A stretch of DNA of 64,000 nt from Nocardioides sp. J54 (GTDB taxonomy: Bacteria; Actinomycetota; Actinomycetes; Propionibacteriales; Nocardioidaceae): contig NZ_JAER01000003.1 of assembly GCF_000519005.1 (NCBI RefSeq), forward strand, positions 49,753 to 113,752, given 5' to 3'. Both the position numbers and the translations under genes were made by a program. The notes under the pieces are model-generated. The model did not search any database. It saw only the letters and a program-made list of their open reading frames with translations, and was not told the DNA's origin. Of the stretch, positions 63,078 through 64,000 are shown one piece after another (position 1 is the first letter of the stretch; every line of letters begins with the position of its first letter).

Positions 63078-64000
63078 ATGGCCGCGTCCGCACACATCTG
63101 CCTGCTCTCCACGTCCGACACTGACCTGCTCTCGGCCCGGGCCAGCGGCTCGAGCTTCGCGCTCGCCAACCCGTCGCGCAGCACGAGCAGCGAGCTGGAT
63201 GCGGTCCTCGCGGGTGCCGACCTCGTCGTCGTACGTCAGCTGGGCTCGCCCCATGACCTGTGGGAGGGACTGGCGGCCGTCCGCGCCGCCGGCACACCGT
63301 TGGTGGTCCTCGGCGGTGAGCAGCAGCCCAGCGCCGAGCTGATGGAGCTCAGCACCGTCCCGATCGGCGTCGCGACCGAGGCGCACCGCTACCTGGCCGA
63401 GGGCGGGCCGGCCAACTTGGCCCAGATGCACGCGTTCCTCTCCGACACCGTCCTGCTCACCGGTGAGGGCTTCGAGCCCCCGGCGGTCGTGCCGTCATGG
63501 GGCTTCGCCGAGCGAGGCGCACCCTCCGACCCCTCACTGCCGAAGGTCGGCATCCTCTACTACCGCGCCCACCAGGCCAGCGGGAACACCGCCTTCGCGC
63601 ACGCCCTGGCGGACGCCGTCGACGCCACCGGTCAGGCCGTGGGCGTACCCATCTTCGCCGGCTCGCTGCGCAGTGCGCCCGACGAGCTCTTCGAAGCTCT
63701 CGGCCAGCTCGATGCCGTCGTGGTGACCGTCCTGGCCGCCGGCGGCAGCGTCCCGGCCTCGGTCAGTGCCGGCGGCGACGACGAAACCTGGGACGTCGAG
63801 CGCATCGCCGCCCTCGACATCCCCGTCCTCCAGGGACTGTGCCTGACCAGCAGCCGTGAGGAGTGGGAAGCCAACGACGACGGCGTCACGCCGCTCGACT
63901 CCGCGAACCAGATCGCCATTCCGGAGTTCGACGGGCGCATCATCACCGCACCGTTCTCCTTCAAGGAGATCGATGACGAAGGTCTCCCCCGTTACGTCGC
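63078..64000 (+). CDS. cobN: Cobaltochelatase CobN subunit, N-terminal part (partial)
   Basis: The visible 307 codons begin MAASAHICLLSTSDTDLLSA and run off the window. GADLVVVRQLGSPHDLWEGL, GTPLVVLGGEQQPSAELMEL, KVGILYYRAHQASGNTAFAH and AVVVTVLAAGGSVPASVSAG match the N-terminal part of CobN, the large subunit that inserts cobalt in aerobic cobalamin synthesis. Full-length CobN is about 1200 residues. GAGGAG lies upstream of the ATG, after the riboswitch. The subunits CobS and CobT or ChlID-like partners are not in the window. Confidence 0.9.
   Translation, partial: MAASAHICLLSTSDTDLLSARASGSSFALANPSRSTSSELDAVLAGADLVVVRQLGSPHDLWEGLAAVRAAGTPLVVLGGEQQPSAELMELSTVPIGVATEAHRYLAEGGPANLAQMHAFLSDTVLLTGEGFEPPAVVPSWGFAERGAPSDPSLPKVGILYYRAHQASGNTAFAHALADAVDATGQAVGVPIFAGSLRSAPDELFEALGQLDAVVVTVLAAGGSVPASVSAGGDDETWDVERIAALDIPVLQGLCLTSSREEWEANDDGVTPLDSANQIAIPEFDGRIITAPFSFKEIDDEGLPRYV

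Overview
The window is high-GC actinobacterial DNA. The gene set suggests a Nocardioides-like member of the Propionibacteriales: two complete mce operons, the KstR steroid regulon, LigB, a DUF222 protein, frequent GTG starts and stop/start overlaps. No rRNA, tRNA, transposase or CRISPR array was seen. Almost all the DNA is coding, and most long plus-strand open frames are shadows of minus-strand genes.

Left part (1-21.8 kb): a partial DUF222/HNH gene and a repeat-filled gap of about 660 bases are followed by a steroid-catabolism region. It contains a two-domain FadE34-like acyl-CoA dehydrogenase, KstR itself, two steroid-type short-chain dehydrogenases (one Hsd4A-like), a 3Fe-4S ferredoxin, a split-barrel flavoprotein, a ferredoxin-NADP reductase, and a full Mce4-type import operon (yrbEAB, mceA-F and two Mce-associated proteins). 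Four sites fit the published KstR operator TnnAACnnGTTnnA, three exactly and one with a single mismatch. They lie before fadE34, kstR, the reductase operon and yrbE. Together these genes would import a sterol, oxidise its side chain and rings, and be derepressed by the KstR ligand. A four-gene methyltransferase / alpha-alpha-toroid / methyltransferase / glycosyltransferase group of unknown product lies between fadE34 and kstR.

Middle (21.8-38.6 kb): an ion-channel-like protein, an MFS transporter, uvrB, a CMD-family protein, an SDR and a cardiolipin-synthase-like PLD enzyme. A second complete mce operon follows. It is headed by a tandem SCP2 (sterol carrier) protein fused by stop/start overlap to yrbE, and it has no KstR box.

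Right part (38.6-64 kb): an AlkA-like glycosylase diverges from a TetR-ligB pair. Next come a second TetR gene, the fadA2 / fabG4 / htdX beta-oxidation trio, tesB and a PAC2 protein with a 9.5-copy 8-bp tandem repeat upstream. A long minus-strand run follows: metallopeptidase lipoprotein, dxs, SMP-30, NUDIX, DUF3105, thiamine-binding protein, SigE-family sigma factor and a membrane beta-propeller-like protein. Aconitase has two candidate operators upstream. An ABC exporter sits behind a SoxR-like 19-bp-spacer promoter. A reductase gene overlaps a remnant of an RNA methyltransferase. The end of the window carries a phosphatase divergent from a cobalamin riboswitch and the start of cobN.
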